Origin: Latrodectus hesperus
Lineage: Eukaryota > Arthropoda > Arachnida > Araneae > Theridiidae
Direction of reading: 5' to 3'
DNA: 64,000 nucleotides
Assembly: GCA_037975125.1 (NCBI GenBank)
Contig: CM075862.1
Location: 41,147,924-41,211,923 of the forward strand
The position numbers were made by a program, and so were the translations under genes. Of this stretch, positions 1 to 15,794 are shown piece by piece; the stretch's first letter is position 1; each line of letters opens with the position of its first letter. Under the pieces are notes generated by a model. That model ran no database searches, was not told the origin of the DNA, and saw nothing but the letters and a program-made list of their open reading frames with translations.

Positions 1-1343
1 AATGTGTTATGTAGTAAAAATAAATAACCCTATTTTTCATTTAAAAAAATCGTTTCTAAAAATTACAAAACTAATGCTTTGTATTTAATAAACGAAGTAA
101 ATGAAATAAATATAGAATAAAAATGCTAACAATGTAAAATAAAGTATGCAAACAAAATTAATTTTGTAATGATCGTAAATGTAATGAAATAAAACTTTTT
201 ATTGAAGTCTCAAATTAATAACTTCAAAAGTATTAAATTTTGTTAAATATCTGTATTTAAAAAAGTGCATAGTAAAATTATTTTATTAATAAAAGGGAAC
301 TTAAAGTAAAGATTAAAGTTTTCTTAACTCTATTTTACAATATAAATAAAAATTAAGTGTAATGTAATCAATATATTAATACCATTTTAATTTGTTTCCG
401 CTTTTGATATTAAATGATTGGTCATTCTCTCTGTTTTATTTACCAAGCGTATTCAATGTTTTTAGATTTTTAACAAGAGTTAATCAATAAATAGTTATAA
501 AATAAAAAAGGAGTATCTTTTCAAATGAAATTTTAACTGGTATATAAATATAATAATAAATATATAAATTCAACGATAAATATTTATATATTCTACAGAA
601 AAAGAAGAATAACTTATCTAGCAACCTATAAATTAATTATTTTTGATTAATCATATAAACTTTAGCTTAAAACTAATTTTCATACAAAAATTAATGATAA
701 ATAATTACAAATATTTTTACTTAAAATTGATGACAAAAAATATTAATTAATATAAGTACTTACACACCCATAAAATCTTGCATAGAGGTGATTCTACAAG
801 TAGATTAGTATGATTCATTCAGTAGGAATTATAAATACTAAATGCACACAATCAAGAATCAATTTTCCCTGAAAAAAATATTTAACTTATGAATTGCACA
901 TTATAAATTTACATATTAGAAATATGTTTGCTTTGTATAAAAACAGTGTGAAAAAGTGCTAAAAACAGAGCGAATGCATCTTAAGTATGAGAAATTTAAA
1001 ATTTTAATTCACTTATTAATTTTAAATAACATACTTTACAATAAATAAATTTCTATATAAAAGAAAAAATAACCATTATAATCGTAACTTTACAAATAAA
1101 TACTTTTAGGCTTAATAAAGTATATTCTATTATAGGATTTCTGAGATCTATTCCCTTAGATTCGTATATTTAAAATTGTGTGCTAAATTCTCAGTTTTGC
1201 TCTAAGATATTAAAACACCCAAAACAAAAAATCGAATACATTTCGCTAGACAGCTCATTTAAGCTTAATTTTTGGAAACATTGGATGAGATTTATAAGAT
1301 AATCATCGCTTACACATCAATGCTTTATTTACTCTGATGAGTT
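1..1343. other. AT-rich DNA, no gene seen
   Basis: No open frame of useful length, no tRNA-like box and no tandem repeat is seen. The composition is strongly A+T with short homopolymers. It ends at the target-site duplication of the first SINE. Confidence 0.7.
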
Positions 1344-1357
1344 TATGCTTTTATATA

Positions 1358-1725
1358 ATGTTACTTATGACAAACGGATAAGTCAAGCTCGTTATGCCTT
1401 GGCTTGCTAATTTAAGTCAATAGGGAGCGTCTTTCTTTTTAATCAGAGCACCATAAAGGTGAAAGTACGTCTTTGCTCTTTAAATCCTCCGATAGATGGC
1501 ACCACCAGAGGATCCACTCCCTCAATTTTGATATTGATCTGAAGGGGTAGGAAATTTTCTCTACCCATGATATTTGCTCAATGACCAAACACAGGACTTT
1601 CGATTCCACAAATTTAACGAGCACGTATATCGCATGTACTCGGTGGGTCTTTGGCGGCATTGGGAATCGAACTCCGCCTTTCCGGATGAAATGTCGATGC
1701 CCTAACCACTAGGCTACAATAGCTC
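1358..1725 (-). mobile_element. SINE family A, copy 1
   Basis: A tRNA-derived SINE read on the minus strand. The tRNA-like head lies at the high-coordinate end: a TAGCCTAGTGGTTAGGGC-type A box, and an RNA polymerase III B box seen on the plus strand as GGGAATCGAACTCC near 1661-1674. A family-specific body of about 290 bases follows. It is flanked by a perfect 14-bp target-site duplication, TATGCTTTTATATA, at 1344-1357 and 1726-1739, so this is an intact retroposition unit. The 3' end retains ATAAGTAAC, a shortened form of the family tail. Open frames inside it are chance products of the SINE body. It matches the copies at 14.6, 25.0, 37.1 and 39.5 kb. Confidence 0.9.
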
Positions 1726-1739
1726 TATGCTTTTATATA

Positions 1740-4196
1740 CATCAGGGAGCTGTAAAATTATTCCATGCATTAGTTTTGAAAAAGTAAATGCATTTTACAG
1801 GAAACACAAACTTTTTGTTATAGTGCTGGGTATAAATCTGACCTCTTCCAGGTCATATGTAATAGTATAATTTTGTAAAGGCAGATTAATTAAATTGTAG
1901 AGAGTTTACATAATTGTAATCTTTTATAATTCACTATCTAATTATATATGTATAGTTTCAGTCTACAGCTAAATTTTTATATCGACGCATCTTATTCTCT
2001 TAAACTGAATTAATGGTTCTACAGAAAAACGTTTTATTTATTCCGTTACTAAAGTTCGTACTATTTTCCAGCTGAATCAACCATTTTGCTTGTTTCGTGA
2101 AAGGATATTTTGCGACAAATGCTAAAATGTTTTTTTTGAAATTTATGTTCTAAAATGTGTGTAAGAGAATTTTCTACGATTCTCAACAGAAAAATATTGC
2201 CGTTTAAAAATCCTGTCTTAAAGCCAAGTTGTAATCTTCTTAAACTCCTAAATACGCTTAAAATGGTGCCTTCAGGAACGTTTTTATGAAAGCAGAAACT
2301 ATGTTCATTGCTTTAAATTTTCCTCAAGAATTTTATGTTTTTATTTTCCCTAAATATGTCAATCATTTTAGTTCACAGTGTTCGATGTAGTAACTATTAT
2401 ATCTCTCTTTTCACAGTTTTTCTATTTTTTGACTATAATCAATTTGAAATAACTTAATACTATCAGAGAAATTATATTTAGATAATAGTAGCTGAGCCAA
2501 TCATATTCGCACGACGGTTATGAAATCCATATTGAAACTTAAACTATTGGTGCTTTTTTCTCATTACATTCGAATATAAAATTTTTTATTAACGATTAAT
2601 TTATACTTTAATAAATGAATATATATTTTAAAATTCCCTACCTCAAATCATATTAGCAATTTGATTTTAAAATTCATATACTATAATTTTTTTAACAAAA
2701 TTGTTTTCAAATTATTTCATCCTATTATTGATTTAAAATTTGTAATATGTTTCTTAAAAAAATTATTTTTTAAATAAAATAACTAACTATCCCTAAACTC
2801 ATTTAAAGATTATTATCTTAACCTTGTAATTATATAATACAAAACCTACGATTATAATAACGACATCAATTCACATAAAATACTAATAAAATGATACGAA
2901 AATAGTAATGTGTGTTATATTTTGCATGGAGAAAATGCAAAAATAAATTAATATGTATATAATTATGTATAGTTATATAAATAAAACATATTACATTATT
3001 TCGGAATCAATAACTTTACTAGTGTGAATTTATTTGTAATTATAAAGTATATATAATGTATGTTAAGGTTGATATTGATTTCTTTTTAAACATGTATTTA
3101 GAAACCAAATTTCATGTATTGTTATACCTTCTCTAATACAATAAGTATTTCGATGCACATAAAATAAAGCCACTTTGACGTCACAAATCATTTGTATTTC
3201 AGTTATTATTGATACTTAGTTCTACAAATGAACTACTTTTTTATGAGAAGAAATTAGTATTGAAGTTCATAGTAAATATATTTAGAACAGAAGTAATAAA
3301 GGAATTTAATCAAATGTACAGTAAAAAACATATTTTAAAATTGATTAAAAGTAACTAAAGCTTTGAAAAGAATAAAAACTATAGAGTTATATTGAGTGAA
3401 AATATTTAATTATAAATATATAACTTTAGAATGAAATTTTATATTTTAAATATTTTTTCAATGTTGAAAAAAACATAAATTATAAATAATTATTTTGAAT
3501 TTTTTCCGTTAAGAAAAAGGCATATGATTGGTAAAATTATATTTTGTCTGTCTTTTGTTGACGGCTCATTTCTTATGTGTTTTTGTTTTAGATATCTCAA
3601 TAAAAGAACTCTGTAAAAATAACTATCTCAAAAAATAACTATAAAAAATAACAAATAAAAACATCTCAATAAAAATAACTATTAAAAACTATATAATTTA
3701 AATAAAGGTATATCAGTATGCTTTATATTCAAACTTAATAGTTCTGTTATCAACAAAAAAGTTTACTTTTACTATAAATATCATTATTAGTTTTAATAAT
3801 GTCATATTTATCAAGCCTTAAAATATATATAGATTAAGAACGTCGAAACTGCTTATGTCACTTCTATCATCTGACTCAAGTATATTTTTTTTAAAATTAT
3901 CCGCGTAATTGATTATTAAAATACCTTTTAAGATAATCAACGTCAAATAATTTTCATTAAATAATGATTTAAACCTCGATGATTAATGATTAAACAACTC
4001 ATTGTACAGTGAGTGTAAGTAATTAGTGCTTTTATGATTACTCATTGCACTTTTTACGCGGATGATACTGTAATGGCACCTGTCACAAGATTAAATATGT
4101 TGGAATAATTAAGTTACCAAGCTATAATTTATCTAAAAAATGTTGCATATTAATTATTCTGGTTTTAAGGATAATAGTCTATGATTTGGATTCTTG

Positions 4197-4198
<2 letters not shown>
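1740..4198. other. AT-rich DNA, no gene seen
   Basis: No coding region, tRNA box or transposon end is recognised. Around 3600-3700 there is a loose A-rich tandem tract built on an AATAACTAT-like motif, too diverged to define a period. Confidence 0.6.

Positions 4199-4253
<55 letters not shown>
4199..4253. repeat. (TA)n microsatellite
   Basis: An uninterrupted TA dinucleotide run of about 55 bases. Confidence 0.97.
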
Positions 4254-4256
<3 letters not shown>

Positions 4257-7200
4257 CGTAGCAGTTTTAAAGTATTTCATAGGTGTTATAAAATAGGTTT
4301 CAAAGTGTTTTAATAGTATAATTAGGCTCTTTTTTTAGAATGTGTTCTATACCTGCTGCTGTTGCATAATTGGTGATCGATGTTATAATACTACTTTTTG
4401 CCTGAACATCTTTATAGATTGTGTTTGGAAATTTTCCGAGTTCTATAAGACGAGTCTATTAAGACGTTTTCCACAGAAAGACAATATTTATACAGTGGAT
4501 TTTTAAATTCATAGAACATGATTTAGGCTAACGGAGTCAAAATTGAGTCTCACAAGATTTTCTTGAGAGGATTATTGAAAATAGTAATTGAAGCGGATTA
4601 TTTAAAATTGTCATTAAACTTAGAAAATAAGTTAAATTATTATAATTAAAAATATAACTATTTAATTTTACATGTTATTAATTACGTCATTTATTAATGA
4701 AACATCCTATTGAATCAAAATTTCAGCTACAATCAGTTACAAAATACTTGTATTTCTAGGTATGAAAATCTCTTAAATATTCGATAAATAAAGCCACCTA
4801 TATAGCTTATATTTTATTTTAATGATATCTTTATTTATTTATAAAATTGTTATTGCTCTGTAAAAAATTTTATCCTAAAATATTAATATGCACAAAAGAT
4901 AAAACGAAAAGTTAATTTAGTTTTTCAGTTTAATTACTAGTAATTCACTTTAAATTTTTCTTTTTTCGTATAATTTTGCAAACTATTAACAAAACTTGGG
5001 AAATTTTTAGTTCTATAATTAAATTAATGTTTTGAAAATTCTGCCGAATTAGAGAGTTGTTAAGAATATTTAAGTAATATTAAATGAAAATATATTTCAT
5101 AAGCTAAAACTTCGTTTCATAGGACATTTTTATTTTGGTGTAAGAAATTCATATAAATTTCTAGCTAAGTAATTTAAAATTTATTTTCAAATTTTCAACT
5201 GCGGTAAATAGGATTTTTATTTTAACAAAATATATTTCTGAAAATTCTTGTTTTAAAATTTTAACTTTTCCATTTTCAGTTTTTAACGAACAATCGAGAA
5301 GACATAAATGTTTGTTTAAGTGCGTAATAAAATTCAACATTTTTTCGATTTGTGCAAAACACGTGCGAAGAAGAAATAGTAATTTCCAAATGCACAAATA
5401 ACTTTTAAAATTCTACAGGTATTGGTAATTTAAATCTTATAAAAATAAAGAAATTAAATTCTATAGATATTGATAACTTAGTTTAATGAAATCAAAGAAT
5501 TATTGAATTATTTTAAGGAAATATATGTAAATGTATGTTAAACAGCTAGACTATTTTCCTAGATATAATTCAATAGTGGACATTGAACGCAAAAACTAAA
5601 GGAGAAAGTTAAAGTATTCCTCAACCAAAGTACCAAATTCAAAATATTCTTTTGCTCTGCATATCCCTGATGCATTTAAGAAAGTATAATGTTTTATCAT
5701 GATGATTACCAGAATCGAACATGACACCATTCATTCCGAAGGAGTATATTCATAACTGCTTGTTAATGGTATACTCTACAAAATGTACTATCAAACTCTA
5801 GTTTTAAATCATTAACTGGGAAATAATAAAAATAAGTTTCGAGATTATATCTCTTCTTTGTAATTATTTCTCTGAATATAAATATATAATTCTTTTGTTC
5901 GTTAATTCTCGTAGATGTTATATAAATATCAAAATCTAAACTAAACTAATTTATTCAACCCCACCATTTGATGACACTTCAGTGAAATTAATGTTTATTC
6001 AGACATTTTGTTAAATGTTTTACATTTGCATAATGATAGTTTAGAATATTTGTTTTACAAAAAAAATAACAAAAAAGCATTTTAACATTAAACTAATATT
6101 TTAAGAACTATAAAGAAAATTAAAGTCAGTAAAAATGAAAAAAAAATTTATGGATAACTCAAATTTTCTTAATAATTTTTGAATATTTAATTCAAAATAT
6201 CAAGTGACAATTTTTTGGAATAAAAAGATTTCTCTTAGTTTGCTATTTTAGCAATCAAAGAAATAATAGAATTTCTAAAATATCAATTTATTGTGGGATA
6301 CCTCAAATTTTACGCTTGAAAAATATTTTGCATAAGTTTTTTTTCTGAAAATATATGTTCTAAAATTATTTATTAGCAAAACACTTCCTCCACCCTGGAT
6401 TGCTTCTATAATTTTAATAAAATATTCTAATTATTTTTGAGGACACTTATATTATTCATCATTTTCTTAAAATTGAATTTTAAGAAAATTTAAGAAAGTG
6501 TAGTCAGCTAAATTTTCTCATCATAATGAAAATATTTTCAAAAGATTCATGCAACATTCAGAATAAAGTTAGAGTATTAAATGCAAAATATGCATGAATA
6601 AGACATAAAAATTATCTGTAACAATAAATTTTAAAATTCTTTTAATTCTTCTAAATGTGTCACTAACTCGTGATGCTATGAATTTGTAGGAAAAATTTGA
6701 GCTTATAGAAGTTAATAAATTATTGCGTTGAATATTTTAAATTGAATTACATGGCAACCAGTAAATTAAATGTTAGTCACTAACTATTAAATAGTTTTAT
6801 TAACGCGAAATTATGAAATCGTTGTTAAATTAAAACTGTGTTTACTGATATTATTTACCTACAAAAATTTATAAGACATGAACATTTAAATTCTCTATTC
6901 TATGTTAAAAAATATTAAAAAACTTTTGTCAAAATAATTCTATGTTGAAATAAGCTACAAATAAGAAAACATTTTACTCCAAAATAAAAATCATTAAAAA
7001 TATCTGAAATTTATAAAAACGTAAATTAAGTTAATCACATAGAATTTGCTCACTACATCAAAATTATTCTTTTTAATCTCAATTAATTAAATTTATTTCA
7101 TAATTTTCACTTAATCCTATAAAAAATGCGAATGAAGATTTAGATTTTTAATCTAATTCTTAAGATTTAATCTAATATAAAAGTACTTATTCCTTAATGG

Positions 7201-7797
7201 GCTCCATTTTTCTTAGAAATTACCTCAAAGAAAGAACTGCAGTATAAAACATTTTATTATAATTTTACAATTTTCACTGTTTTAGTTTTAACCTATTTGG
7301 ATAAAACACCAAAATCCCATCAGGGAATTTTGCTTTTTAACACTCAATATTTTGAAATTAACTTCTTTTCCCTCCAAGAAAAAAACAAAGAAAAATTGTT
7401 TTTCAAAATGGGGAAAATGTTTTTCGTAATTGTTCATCAAAATTTAAATCTTAGATTTGAAACTATGTAATTCATTGTTAAAAATAAATTTATTTTAACT
7501 CTTATTTTCATCCTTGTTTATTAAAATTTGGGTTCTATTGGCTAAAATACATAATATTTTTCACCGAATATAATTATAGCTGAGTTTTAATTATTTAAAA
7601 ATCTAGTATAAGTTAAACAAGAAAGTTCTTGCCATTTTAGCACTGCCGTTCAATGAAATAGGAATAAGTATGCAAATTAATAAATGATAATAATATGAAG
7701 TGAGAATAAGTATGCGGTCAGTCGGAATAGGAATATCAGTGGTTATAAAAGAAGATTCACCGCAAAAATTTACCAATGGTATCTCATACAATAAAGA
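4254..7797. other. AT-rich DNA, no gene seen
   Basis: The only open frame of note is a 78-codon minus-strand frame at 5161-5397. Its product resembles nothing I know, and its codon content matches the background. I treat it as chance. No RNA gene or mobile element is seen before the SINE at 7.8 kb. Confidence 0.55.
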
Positions 7798-7810
7798 AGA
7801 AAAATGGACA

Positions 7811-8132
7811 TTGGTGTTGCACCAGCATGCTTGCATGTACCTAACCCTGAGTTGGTACATGCATTATAGTTGGTACTTTCTAACCAGTTAGACAGAAGCA
7901 GCCAATTGCAGTGCCCGTGATTTTGAAAGAGGACCAAGTAGAAAAACCCCATTACTTGGCCTGCCACCCTTAAAGTTATCATTTCTTTTGGAGGACATTG
8001 CGACCACACCCAGCTTTAACGTTCCCCTGCTGCATTCGGCGAAGATGTGGGATGTTTTCTCGTCCAGGATTCGAACTCACTATCATTGGATAATGAGAAA
8101 GACACCCTAATCAACCAGACCACCGCTGCCCC
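7811..8132 (-). mobile_element. SINE type D (tRNA-derived), single copy
   Basis: A minus-strand tRNA-headed retroposon. Read from 8132 downwards it starts GGGGCAGCGGTGGTCTGGTT, has a B box (plus-strand GGATTCGAACTC near 8068-8079), and ends near GGTGCAACACC. A perfect 13-bp target-site duplication, AGAAAAATGGACA, lies at 7798-7810 and 8133-8145, which proves the boundaries. The head and body differ from families A, B and C, and no second copy is in the window. Short frames across it are not genes. Confidence 0.85.
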
Positions 8133-8239
8133 AGAAAAATGGACAATCGAAGGAGCTCATTCGGTGTTGTTCGCTTTAGGTCATCAAAGTAGGCTTATCA
8201 ATTGATACATCAATTCACTGAAGATGTGACGCATTTGAG

Positions 8240-8815
8240 GACAATTTTATAAATGAAAGTACGGTACGAATTGGCTTCACAATTCAGGTCGGCAGATTTG
8301 TCTCTCTATGAAGAAGCTGGTGTCGGGAAAACTAATCCTCAAGTGGTATATCATGAGCTATTACCAAAGAGACAAACGGTCACTGTGGACCTGAATTGGC
8401 TGCAATTGGAAAGTGTGCAACAAGAATTGCAACAGAAGGAGCCAGCACAGGTTAATCGCAAGCCTAAACTGTTCTTGGCCAATAATGCGAGGCCGCATGT
8501 TGTGCAGATGACCAGGAATACAATACAGCGACTTGGTTGGGAGACTTTGTGACATCCTTCTTACCCACATGACTTTGTACCATCAAATCATCACCGCTTT
8601 CTTTACTTGGACAATCACTTTCGTGAAAAATAATTCCCTAATGAAGCAGACTTGCTCCAAGCATTCACGGACTTCTCAGCGTCCAACCCCCCCCCGAGTT
8701 TTACCGAAAGGTGATCCCACAATTGGAAACATTTCGGAAGAAGATGCTAGATACTGTTAGTCATTACTTCGAGGACTATCAAGCTGTATTTTCTGCAGGT
8801 CATATTCTTTTGGGT
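8240..8815 (+). pseudogene. Irritans-like mariner transposase remnant, internally deleted
   Basis: A plus-strand relic of a mariner (DD34D) transposase. Residues resembling FRSGDLSLEDEAG from the N-terminal helix-turn-helix region are followed at once by VVYHELLPK, so roughly 150 central residues, including the first catalytic Asp, are missing. From there the family pattern is easy to follow: NRKPKLFLANNARPHV, then HPSYPHDFVPS, LDNHFREK and FYRK near the end. Nonsense codons fall at 8550-8552 and after FREK, and the frame shifts near 8690 at a run of C. Both remaining catalytic positions read Asn instead of Asp: ANNARPH for HDNARPH, and VPSN for APSD, 34 residues apart. It is inactive. The SINE just upstream (7811-8132) is a separate insertion. 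Confidence 0.88.
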
Positions 8816-11073
<2,258 letters not shown>

Positions 11074-11166
<93 letters not shown>

Positions 11167-11192
11167 GCGCACGCGCGCGCGCGTACACATAT
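11074..11192. repeat. (CT)5-(CA)n-(CG)n compound microsatellite
   Basis: CT repeats at 11074-11083 are followed by a CA run from 11084 with one ATA interruption at 11111-11113. It then grades into CGCG-rich sequence at 11165-11183 and ends in TACACATA. From 11084 to about 11192 purines and pyrimidines alternate without a break, the classical Z-DNA-prone pattern. Poly-His/Thr frames over it are not genes. Confidence 0.96.
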
Positions 11193-14100
11193 TCACACAG
11201 TGTTTTTTATACACACACATATTTACACACACAGACACATCATTTGATTAGTGTTTATTTATAATAATAATTGTATAGAGTCAATTTTTGTATGTGAATT
11301 CACTTAGACCAATAAATATGCTTATTTAATGACTGTTTTTATTAATTACAATGAAACTAAAGACAAGAAGTATAATCGAGCTAATTTATGTTATAATGAC
11401 TGAAGCATTATAACCTTTAGTTTTCAGGAAATACATTCTGCAATTCTTGTTTCTAATTGTTTTAATGTAATTCTTTAAATTTAAAATAATTTCATTAAGT
11501 CCTCTTTCTTAAATTTAATGTAAAATGTAAGACATTTCCATTCGTAATATTCCGGACAAAAGAGCACCAAATTGCTGTGACAACTTGCCAGTATTAGTAG
11601 CCTTGAAATGTGTTTTCTCCTTTCAATTACAACAAGGAAAATAATTTTTTAGTGACATTTTTACATTCACTTTTTCTTCAGTCGTCATCACTTTTTTTAA
11701 ATTTTTCTTGCAAAAATGGCAATTAATCAATCTTATTTCAATTGATAAAATTTGCTTAAAATTATTATAAAAATTTTTATAACTTTAAGTTTTTAACACA
11801 AAAAATATATTTATTATTCCAACCTTAGAGTGTTATATATCTTCGGTATAAATACGTTCTCTTAGCTGTGAAACAGATATTTACAAAATAACATTAAAGT
11901 ACACTATGTTTGTCACACATAAAAGTATTTTTTATCACTTACAACAGTCATATGTGTGAAGGAAATCAAACTAAATCTTCTATGATCAATAGGTATATTT
12001 ATAACACCGTTACAAAAGAAAATTACATATGGTAATATTAATTTCAAATTTAATTGTTATAATTTAAAACTTCATTGCTCTTAATTTGATATACAATAAA
12101 ATTGTGCATGCAACTAAAAATAAAACATGCAAAATTATATTTTCATAAATAAAGTTATATTTAAATGTTGTTTCTAACGTATTAGAAAGGATATTATAAC
12201 AATAGATAGGTACTAAAAATTATTTGTTCATGAAGTTTTACATTCTTTTGCTCTTTCAGTTGTGAAAATGGATAGTAAATTTGGTAATATAAGTTGGTTA
12301 TTTATTAATGGGATGCGTTGAAAATTTACCAGTCCCAAATGAAACTGGTTTGATTAAAACTTACCGAATTTTCTATTTATAGATTCAAAGAAGCAACAGT
12401 AAGAATTTATACCCATTCAAATGTTTCTTTATTTAAATTTTACTAGAAAAATATCTTTTTTAAATGTATAAAAATGTTTCTAAAATTTGTACACATTGCT
12501 TAATCGTTTATTAACAACAGCGACACATTGAATATTTAGTACCCAATTTCTCTAATTATTATTTTTCTCATTTAATTAAATATATCTTTTAGTGTATATA
12601 ATGTGTGTGTGTTTATGTATACTCATTTGTTAACAATTATGATGCAAATAAAAAAAGAGCAAAATAAGTTTAATGTCTGTATGGTTTTGATCAAGATTTT
12701 ACTCTTCAAAAAATATTCAGTTCATGTGCATAATAAGCTTCCATTTCAGCGTGTTCCTATTACACATTTTCATCGGCATAAATGGATATTTCAGATCTAA
12801 ACTAATTCTTCGCCATACTTCTAAAAATGAGGAAGCACTTATGTGTTTTTATAGTGAAATACTTAATATCGAGAGAACTTACATATATTTTTATTGAAAG
12901 TGGGAAGTCTCAATAACGCTTTCCGTCGTATATAATAATTCTAAAGACACAAGAAGTGAAAAGTAAGAGCCTACCGAGCACATTCAGAAAAGATAAAATG
13001 ACTTCTAAATGGCTCACTCTGTCGACATTTTGGCGATAAAAACTTAAAATGCGATATATTTTTATACACTTTTGCAATAAAGTTTTTTTCGTTGGTCGTA
13101 AAATGTTTTTCACCATGAAATTTGAACTGTTATGTTACTCTGTAAATAGAAAAATTTATGGGGAATACAAAGGTCAAAAATCGTTTATTTTTTTAATGTC
13201 TGATGCTAAAGCAAGAATTAAACATTATAAAATTGATAAAAAAATTTAGTTTTCTGTTTGATAATTATAAATTAAGGCTCTATTATCTTTTAGGATAAAT
13301 AAAAATCTATATGAATATTCAACATTCATTGATGTTTTCATATAAATTAATTTACAATTAGTTTCAGTAACTATCGACCAAATAACTTTAAGCTTAAATT
13401 ATAGATACGTTACAAAATTGCTGTACAAAAAACTTTTTATGATCAATATTGTGATAGTATGATGCAAACTACAGTAAGAAGTTTCATATGTACTTAATGA
13501 AACTTAGAAAAGAAGTATAAAACAATTTTATAAACCATGAATGATTTAAATAAAGATTTTAATGTTTTTATTGAGAAAAAGAATTATCAGAACAAATATT
13601 GCCTTACTGATAAATGCGTAATATATTTATTAGGACCCATCAATTTTATTCAATTCTGTTTATTTAAAAACAGAATTCCACAAAAATATATTATGCAAAA
13701 GTGATAATTATTGTATCCATATCACAATTTTCAATACTTTAAAATGAGAATATTAAAAAAAAATTAATTTTTCTCCAAATTATTAACTTTATTACTAAAT
13801 TTTATTAAATTTTAAATAGTAATTTTAAGTAAAAAAAAATAATTGTCTTCCATTAAGGCATTATTTGTGCTTTTAATATCATGAATATTTTTGCCTAGTC
13901 TAAATGATACACATATTTTATAAATTACTGTTTATTTAATATATTAAAGAAAATATTATTAAAATAGAAGCAAAGTAATGAATATTTGCCGAACTTTATA
14001 GATTAAATGATAAAAACTAAATCCCATTTAATTTTAAATCAAAAAGTGTTTTTGAAACAGGATCAAATTCAGAAATTGTCACTAATTGAGTTTTTTCAGA

Positions 14101-14587
14101 ATTTCAATTCTAGCTGTATTTGTTTGTGGCATGTTAATGCTTAAATGACCAATGAACTTAGTTGTCTGTAATTAAGTTAAAGAAGATTGATTCCTTTTCC
14201 AGCCAATTAATTTCCTTCTTTAACAAAAAGAAAAGTTAGAACCAACCAAATTCTTTTGTATATTTTTAAATAAGGATGTATACACAATCATGAACCTGCT
14301 CATAATGATGATACATTTTAGAAGTACATATAGATTGTAGATACTTAATTTGAAATATTTGGGGAAATATAACAGTGGAAAAAAACTGGAAGTTTCTGAA
14401 AAGACAATATCATTTTGTTTAATGTACAACTTATTATCAGTGTCAGCAAAGTTATGCTTTAAGTAGCAAATCGTGTAATAACTTCTTCAGGTATAGTTAT
14501 ATGTCACCCGATGTATAATGTTAAGGATATAGCAAAAATAAATTCTAAATACACAAAATGTTCTGCAAAAATCATCATGCAATCGAG
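11193..14587. other. AT-rich DNA, no gene seen
   Basis: Short frames at 12603-12800, 12910-13116, 13049-13249 and 14220-14429 overlap or alternate strands and have no recognisable domain. No tRNA box, terminal inverted repeat or tandem array is seen. Confidence 0.55.
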
Positions 14588-14595
14588 TCTAATAT

Positions 14596-14998
14596 GTTTT
14601 TGTTGTTGGGTTGCTTATGACACTTGTACAAACCAAGCTCACTATGCCTTGGCTATGCGAATTTAAGTCAATACAAATTTAATCAAAAAAAATTTAAGTC
14701 TTTCCTTTTAGTCAGAGTACCGTAAAGGTGAAAATACGTTTTTGTTCTTTAAATCCTCCGATAGATGGCACTACCAGTAGATCCACTCTCTCAATTTTGA
14801 CATTGATCTGAGGGGGGATTTTTTCAAAACTATTGCATCCATGGTAACTGCTCAACGACCGACTATAGGTTTTTCGATTGCATAGATTTAACGAGCACGG
14901 ATATCGCATGTACTAGGTGGGTCTTAACGGCATTGGGAATCGAACCTCACCCTTACGGATGGAAGGCCGATGCCCTAACCACTAGACTACTACAGGCC
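14596..14998 (-). mobile_element. SINE family A, copy 2
   Basis: A minus-strand copy with a full head and body. The head is at 14930-14998, with the B box seen on the plus strand as GGGAATCGAACC. The 3' end on the element strand reads ATAAGCAACCCAACAACAAAAA, a degenerate AAC tail. A short target-site duplication, TCTAATAT, is at 14588-14595 and 14999-15006. It has a small extra internal segment relative to copy 1. Frames inside it are not genes. Confidence 0.88.
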
Positions 14999-15006
14999 TC
15001 TAATAT

Positions 15007-15492
15007 TACAAAATGCTAGAATAACCACTAAGTCAATGTGTCGTCTATATTCAGATGCTTTTTTGATAAACAGCTGGATTGAAATAATCTAGTAATAACT
15101 GATGGTTAACACTATTTACATAAAAAAGTATTTTAGAACTAGGTTTTTTTTACTATATCTTACAATTTATAAATTTAGAGTAAGAAATTTTGTATAGAAT
15201 TTCTGCTAAAAGTAGTCTCTTGGCGGTTATAAATTGCATTAAAAACGTTGAAAATTATGTAATGGTCTTTTCCATTAATACAGTGTAACATTTTAAAATA
15301 TCAATGATATTATGTTTTTTGATTTGTGCAGAACTGCTTCGAAGGAAGCATTTTCCACAAACTATAAGTATGCGCTGAACATCTTTAGTTTTCATAATCA
15401 ATATTTACCTTTAAAAACTGGGTATATACATATGCATGCAAGTAAATGTGTTTGTAATTCTCTTCAATTTGTATTATAAAAATTTACACTAA
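15007..15492. other. AT-rich DNA, no gene seen
   Basis: Nothing is recognised between the family A SINE and the family B SINE. Confidence 0.6.
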
Positions 15493-15509
15493 CAATATTT
15501 CTAACTAAT

Positions 15510-15777
15510 GTTGTTGTCCTGTGCCATCATGCATCATGGGGTGTGCTGCTCCACTTTTCTAACTGAACCGTAATTTGGTGTGGAGTCCGATTTCCTGAGT
15601 ACACACATGCAATAGAAACCCGTTTATAGGGTAGGCAACCATTCACAATCCATTCACACAAGGAAAGGACAAAGACAGGATAGATATAAAGAGAAAGTAC
15701 ATCCATGCTGGGATTCGAACCCTTGACTTCCTTATCCGCAGTCTGGCACGCTGACCACTAGACAAGCTGGGCGGTAG
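15510..15777 (-). mobile_element. SINE family B, copy 1
   Basis: A minus-strand tRNA-derived SINE. The head carries TTGTCTAGTGGTCAGCGTGC-type sequence and the B box (plus-strand GGGATTCGAACCC at about 15711-15723). The body carries the family words CCTTTCCTTGTATGAATGG, ATAAACGGGT and AGTCGGACTCCACACCAAA, and the element ends ACAACAACA. The flanking 17-bp target-site duplication differs at two positions: CAATATTTCTAACTAAT at 15493-15509 and CAATATTACTAATTAAT at 15778-15794, so this insertion is older than the perfect-TSD copies. Confidence 0.92.
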
Positions 15778-15794
15778 CAATATTACTAATTAAT

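Noticed and set aside
15510..15777. True tRNA genes at the GGTTCGAATCC sites
   Set aside because: The tRNA-like heads do not close into good acceptor stems, carry long bodies and TSDs, and recur as families. They are SINEs.
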